DNA of 36,546 nucleotides from Actinomadura sp. DC4. GTDB lineage: Bacteria > Actinomycetota > Actinomycetes > Streptosporangiales > Streptosporangiaceae. This document shows, one piece after another, positions 32,843-36,546 of this stretch (within the stretch, counting starts at the first letter, position 1; every line of letters starts with the position of its first letter). The DNA lies in the NCBI RefSeq assembly GCF_030406325.1, contig NZ_JAUEQY010000055.1, positions 1-36,546 of the forward strand. Reading direction: 5' to 3'. Under the pieces are notes generated by a model. That model was not told the DNA's origin and did not search any database. It saw only the letters and a program-made list of their open reading frames with translations. A program made the translations under genes and the position numbers.

Positions 32843-35800
32843 CTAGTCGGGTGACCGCCGTAGCCGGTTCGGGTGGAGCTCCTGGAGCAGCCGTCCGCCC
32901 TCGGACTGGGGCAGGTCACCCACGCTCAGCCGCGCCACCGCAGCCGCGCTGACCTGCGCACCCACCAGCCGCGCCGCCTGACGCGAGACGGTCTGGTCGA
33001 ACAGGCGGCGTACGGTGTCGGCGAACGCGAACCCGGGATAGCGCCGCATGCCGTCGAACTTGTCGAGGAGCTCGACCCGCAGTTCCTCGTCCAGCATGTA
33101 GAGGTCGCGCTCGGCGAGCCGGGAGAACAGCTGCACGAGCTGCCGGTCGGTCGGGTCGCGGAACTCCACGATCGCGCCGAACTCCGCGCGGAAGCCGGGG
33201 TTGGTGAGCAGGAAGCTCTCCATCTCGTCGGGCGGGCTCGCGCAGACGACCATGAACTTGTCGCGCCGCTCGGCCATCAGCCGGATGAGCTCCTCGACCG
33301 CCGCCGGCATGCGCTCCAGCAGGTGGGCCTCCTCGATCAGGAGGATGCCGCCGATGGCCCGCTCGACGAACGCGGCGACCTTCGCGGCCGTGTCCCCGGC
33401 GAAGTCGCGGGCGCCGCACACGACGAGCTGCCCGGTGTCGAGGAGGTTCAGCGCGGCGTAGATGCCGCCGATCAGCCCGGCGACGGTCGCCTTTCCGGTG
33501 CCGGGCCGGCCGAGGAAGATCAGATGGCGGCTGGGGTTGCCGGAGGGCAGCCCGCGCATCGCCCGGTCGGCGGCCATGCGCGCCTCGGCGACCAGCCCGC
33601 CGACCGTACGCTTCACGTCGTCCAGCCCGATCATCTCGTCGAGCCCGCGCAGGAAGCCGTCCACGTCGCGCGGCGGCCGCAGCACGGGTTCGATCTCCTC
33701 CGCGACGCCCGCGAAATCCACCGGAACCAGTACGAGCCGGTCACGTGGTGCGCCCGCCCGCTCGGTGTGCCGGCCGACCGCCCGGTCGAGGTACGCCTCG
33801 ACGAGCCGCGCCCCCACCAGGCCGCCGTGCCCGCCGAGCCGGGCCAGATCCCCTCGTACGATCTCGAGCCCCGACGCGTTGATCGTCACCCGCCGCTCGT
33901 CGGCCAGCACGTGCATGAGGGCCAGCCGCGCCTGGACGCCGGACAGGTCCGGCAGCCGGAAGACCTTGAACATCCGGGTGAGCTGGGGGTAGCGGTTCGC
34001 CAGGAGCCGGTACGAGTCCGGCTCACACGTGGCGATCAGCGCCTTCCTTTCACGGGTGCTCGTGACGGCGGCCACGACGCGGGCCGGATCGGCCGCGTCG
34101 AGCACGGCGCGGTCCAGGCGTTCGAAGAGCAGGGGTGCGCCGGAGTTCGTCGCGCCCCGGAGGATCGCGGTGACCGTGGCGGCGCGGTCGCCGCGGTCGC
34201 CGCGCAGCTGCCCGCCGTCGGCCGTACGGACCGAGCCGTCCCCGAGCCCGGCCCCGGCGAGCGTACGGGCGATGAGGCGGGTGAGCCGCCGCTGCCCGGT
34301 GTGCGCCTCACCGACGATGAGCAGCGCGGGAACCCTTGCGGGGGCATCGCGGTGGAGTTCGTCGAAGAGCTCGGTCGCGTCGTCGGCACCGGACAGGAAG
34401 CGGATGCCGAAGCGCTCGGCGACCCTCGGCATCGGCGCCTGCTTCGGCGGAGGCGCGATCTGGTCCAGCGGCCGCTCGGGCATGGGCGCCATGCCGATGA
34501 GGTCGCTCCCGGACAGGACATGGGTGCCTTCCGCGGGCTGTTCCTCGATCGCCTTGGTACGGGGCGGCTCGGGGACGACGGGCGAGGGCGCGACGATGGG
34601 AATGGGGCCGACGTCGGCGCGCGTACCGCCGATCCAGTCGAGGTAGGTGGCGTTGTTCACCTCGGCGGCGGAGTCGAGCGGGTCCATCATGGTGGCGTCG
34701 TGGACCTGGGGGTCGATCTCACCATCGGTCATGGTGAGCTCACCGGGCTCGTCCTCGACGGTGTCGTCCTCGTCGTCGCTGACGCTGGCCGGCTCGTGGA
34801 CGCCCGCGTCGCCGGCCCGTTTTCCGGGGCCTGCTTCGACGTTGAGCATCGTGGGCTCGTGCACGTCCGCGGCGGCCGCGTCCACCATCGTCCGGTCGCC
34901 CTCGGAGGCCGCCCCGGCGTCGAGCATGGTGCGATCGTGGGGAGCGGCGTCATGCTCTCCACGGCCACGCACGTTGTGCCCGGCCACCGGCAGATCCACG
35001 GGATGAGCGATGGGAACCTGCGAGTCAGCGGGCAGGAACGTCCCGTCCGCCTCCGGCTCGTCCGTTGACGTCGCAGCGCCGACACCGGCCTGTCCATCGG
35101 ACTCGGGCCCGTCCACACCCTCAACACCGAACCGCGCTTCAGCTACCCCCGGAGCGGCCTGCTCATCCGAGCCGGTACCTTCCGGCTCCGAGGCCGCCGA
35201 CGGTTCACCCGTCCCGCCTGTGTCCTCGGCTTCGGCCACCGTCGCCGACGGCGGCGAGATCACGTCATCCGCCATTGACGGCTCGCCGATCACCGTTGAA
35301 CCCGGCAGACCGCCCGCGTCTCCAGATACCGCCTCATCCGCCGCCGACGGTTCACCCGTCACCACCGGACCCGCATCGCCGGACCACGCCACCGTCGCCG
35401 GCGGCGAGACAACCGCTTCGCCGAACCCCGGCCGCGCCGCGTCGGCCGCTGAGGCCGACCCCGCTTCCACTTCGTCACGACCGGTCTCCGCCGCCGTGGC
35501 CGGCGTAGAGGTGGTTTCCTCGCCTACTCCCGGCCGCACCTGGCCGACCGACGCATCGCCTCCGCGCTCATTCTCGGCAGGCGCCGGGGCATCCCCGGAC
35601 CACGCCACCGTCGCCGGCGACGGACCGCCTGCCTCAGGCCCCGTCACGCCCGGCCCGCCCGAGACCGGGCCGCTCTCGCGCTCGCCCGTCGCGGGCGGTG
35701 ACGCCGGGTCGGCTTCGCCCAAGCCCTCGCTGCCGGACCACGCCACCCTCGCAGGCGGCGGGCCACCCGCCTCACGCCCCGTCACGCCCGGCCGACCCGG

Positions 35801-36546
35801 AACCGCGCCGCTATCGCTCGTCGCAGATGGCGAAGCCGAACCGCCCGCTCCATGCTCCGTCGCCCCCGGACGACCCGGAACCGCGCCACCCTCATGCTCG
35901 CCGGTAGCAGGCGGCGGAGCCGAACCGCCTGCCTCCTCGCCAGACCATGCGACCGTCGCAGGCGGCTGGCCGCCCGCTTCACGTCCCGTCATTCCCGGCC
36001 GACCCGGAGCCCCGCCGACAGTGGGTGGCGGAGTCGGGCCGCCGGCCTCACGCCCCGTTGCGCCCGGCCGACCCGGGACCGCGCCGCTCTCGCGCTCGCC
36101 CGTCGCGGGCGGTGACGCCGGGTCGGCTTCGTCCAAGCCCTCGCTGCCGGTCCATGCCACCGTGGCCGGCGGGGGTGTCGCTCCGCCTCTCCCTGCCGTT
36201 CCCGGTTGCCTCTCGGCGCCGCCCTCGGTCCCCTGCCAGGCCTGCGTCGCAGGTGGCGGGCGGTTCGTGTTCTGCTCTCCCCGGCCGGACGGCGGCCCAC
36301 CCGCTGCGCGCTCGGCGGTCCCGGACCGCCCCTGAGCCGCGGGCGACGCGCCCGCAGGTCGTTCGGCCGTGCCGCCCGACCACGCCTCCGTCGCGGGTGG
36401 CGTTCCCCCAGGCCGCTCGGCTGTACCCGACCACGCCTCCGTCGACGGCGGGGACGGTTGGCTCGGGCCGAGGCCCTCCGCGCCCGACCGAGCCCGCATC
36501 GCGGGCGGCTCAGCTGTACCCGACCACGCCTCCGTCGACGGCGGGG
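32843..36546 (-). CDS. Large AAA+ ATPase with Pro-rich repeat tail (5' end outside window)
   Basis: The frame runs off the right edge; the ATG at 36499 is preceded in frame by more of the same repeat, so it is probably internal. At least 1,233 residues are visible. N-terminal part (36546 to about 35000): low-complexity repeats around PPATxAWSG. Next (34940-34634) is an acidic region with repeated T-x-x-D motifs. The C-terminal 580 residues hold two AAA modules. The first P-loop is degenerate (VGEAHTGQRRLT, near 34280-34318: no GKT). The second is intact (LGRPGTGKATVAG, near 33488-33515) with Walker B GGILLIEEAH (near 33322-33348), resembling CbxX/CfxQ and EccA-type ATPases of type VII secretion. 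Function is unknown; a remodelling ATPase with a disordered, possibly phosphorylated arm is the inference. Confidence 0.88.
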   Translation of the reverse strand, partial: PPSTEAWSGTAEPPAMRARSGAEGLGPSQPSPPSTEAWSGTAERPGGTPPATEAWSGGTAERPAGASPAAQGRSGTAERAAGGPPSGRGEQNTNRPPPATQAWQGTEGGAERQPGTAGRGGATPPPATVAWTGSEGLDEADPASPPATGERESGAVPGRPGATGREAGGPTPPPTVGGAPGRPGMTGREAGGQPPATVAWSGEEAGGSAPPPATGEHEGGAVPGRPGATEHGAGGSASPSATSDSGAVPGRPGVTGREAGGPPPARVAWSGSEGLGEADPASPPATGERESGPVSGGPGVTGPEAGGPSPATVAWSGDAPAPAENERGGDASVGQVRPGVGEETTSTPATAAETGRDEVEAGSASAADAARPGFGEAVVSPPATVAWSGDAGPVVTGEPSAADEAVSGDAGGLPGSTVIGEPSMADDVISPPSATVAEAEDTGGTGEPSAASEPEGTGSDEQAAPGVAEARFGVEGVDGPESDGQAGVGAATSTDEPEADGTFLPADSQVPIAHPVDLPVAGHNVRGRGEHDAAPHDRTMLDAGAASEGDRTMVDAAAADVHEPTMLNVEAGPGKRAGDAGVHEPASVSDDEDDTVEDEPGELTMTDGEIDPQVHDATMMDPLDSAAEVNNATYLDWIGGTRADVGPIPIVAPSPVVPEPPRTKAIEEQPAEGTHVLSGSDLIGMAPMPERPLDQIAPPPKQAPMPRVAERFGIRFLSGADDATELFDELHRDAPARVPALLIVGEAHTGQRRLTRLIARTLAGAGLGDGSVRTADGGQLRGDRGDRAATVTAILRGATNSGAPLLFERLDRAVLDAADPARVVAAVTSTRERKALIATCEPDSYRLLANRYPQLTRMFKVFRLPDLSGVQARLALMHVLADERRVTINASGLEIVRGDLARLGGHGGLVGARLVEAYLDRAVGRHTERAGAPRDRLVLVPVDFAGVAEEIEPVLRPPRDVDGFLRGLDEMIGLDDVKRTVGGLVAEARMAADRAMRGLPSGNPSRHLIFLGRPGTGKATVAGLIGGIYAALNLLDTGQLVVCGARDFAGDTAAKVAAFVERAIGGILLIEEAHLLERMPAAVEELIRLMAERRDKFMVVCASPPDEMESFLLTNPGFRAEFGAIVEFRDPTDRQLVQLFSRLAERDLYMLDEELRVELLDKFDGMRRYPGFAFADTVRRLFDQTVSRQAARLVGAQVSAAAVARLSVGDLPQSEGGRLLQELHPNRLRRSPD
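34634..34940 (-). other. T-x-x-D motif cluster in the AAA+ protein
   Basis: Within about 100 residues the motifs TMLD, TMVD, TMLN, TVED, TMTD, TMMD and TYLD occur. Phosphothreonine-x-x-Asp is the classic ligand of some FHA domains, so these could be Ser/Thr-kinase sites. The motifs are seen; the use is inferred. Confidence 0.5.
35670..36150 (-). repeat. In-frame direct repeats coding the Pro-rich tail
   Basis: A block at 35670-35736 recurs at 36084-36150 with one mismatch (414 bp apart, exactly 138 codons). Smaller copies of the unit encoding PPATVAWSG are scattered from 35370 to 36546. They expand by in-frame recombination or slippage. Confidence 0.75.
36421..36546 (-). repeat. 93-bp-period tandem repeat at the window edge
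   Basis: Bases 36421-36453 recur identically at 36514-36546, a 31-codon period, coding PPSTEAWSGTAE. The array continues beyond the window. Confidence 0.7.

Noticed and set aside
32873-36335. Plus-strand frames of 731 and 441 codons opposite the AAA+ gene
   Set aside because: They lack domains, while the minus strand encodes P-loop and Walker B motifs. The second is a Pro/Ser-rich mirror of the repeat tail.
35370-36546. CRISPR-like direct repeats
   Set aside because: Repeat spacing is a multiple of three, the units are in frame within a long coding sequence, and there are no uniform spacers or cas genes.
1-36546. tRNA, rRNA, riboswitch or insertion-sequence features
   Set aside because: No cloverleaf-like sequence, transposase frame or terminal inverted repeats were recognised by eye; a covariance-model search could still find a small RNA.

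Overview
The window is very GC-rich, dense actinomycete DNA with GTG/TTG starts, 4-bp ATGA/GTGA overlaps and leaderless-type promoters. The gene order from about 18 to 32.5 kb (sseC, sulfurtransferase, thioredoxin, lmeA, glnR, mshD, pstSCAB, pit, DUF47, csoR) resembles, from memory, the Rv0814c-Rv0821c block of Mycobacterium tuberculosis and the SCO4136-SCO4165 region of Streptomyces coelicolor. A filamentous actinomycete, for example of the Streptosporangiales, is likely; the genus cannot be read from the sequence. No rRNA, tRNA, CRISPR array, transposase or integrase was seen.

Left arm (1-10.4 kb, accessory). A single open frame, already open at base 1, encodes at least 3,100 residues. In order it carries three ADP-ribosyltransferase modules with a Nudix and a kinase-like domain between the first two, a metzincin-type protease, an AbiEii-like nucleotidyltransferase, a glycosyltransferase-like domain and a possible C-terminal toxin. 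A small gene overlaps its stop codon and is the best immunity candidate. Convergent to both, 3 bp away, lies an AbiEi-type antitoxin gene with no separate AbiEii partner in view. The idea that the partner toxin is a domain inside the giant protein is the most interesting hypothesis here.

10.5-17.9 kb (lineage-specific). Two paralogous WD40 proteins of about 710 residues sit tail to tail and share a CTAG that holds both stop codons. Next come three overlapping genes for single-pass membrane-anchored proteins, facing a multi-pass membrane protein. The two outer promoters of that membrane block share the same 11-bp -10 region.

18-26.2 kb (core metabolism and regulation). This holds the sulfurtransferase/SseC pair, a DUF4395 membrane protein, a type II toxin-antitoxin module whose PIN toxin has lost its N-terminal half, and a membrane-anchored thioredoxin. 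An ECF sigma factor and its zinc-type anti-sigma factor follow, with a clear ECF promoter. Then come LmeA-like DUF2993, MoaD, the nitrogen regulator GlnR, two proline-rich membrane proteins and the mycothiol synthase MshD.

26.2-32.0 kb (phosphate). A PHO box precedes pstSCAB. A strong hairpin and a 7-codon reading frame separate pstS from pstC. A perfect terminator stem lies between pstB and the convergent DUF47-pit low-affinity phosphate system.

32.0-36.5 kb. CsoR has a palindromic operator over its -10 and no copper efflux genes nearby. A 53-residue hypothetical gene follows. The right edge is filled by a large AAA+ ATPase gene that runs off the window. It has one broken and one intact P-loop, a cluster of T-x-x-D motifs and a long proline-rich repeat tail.
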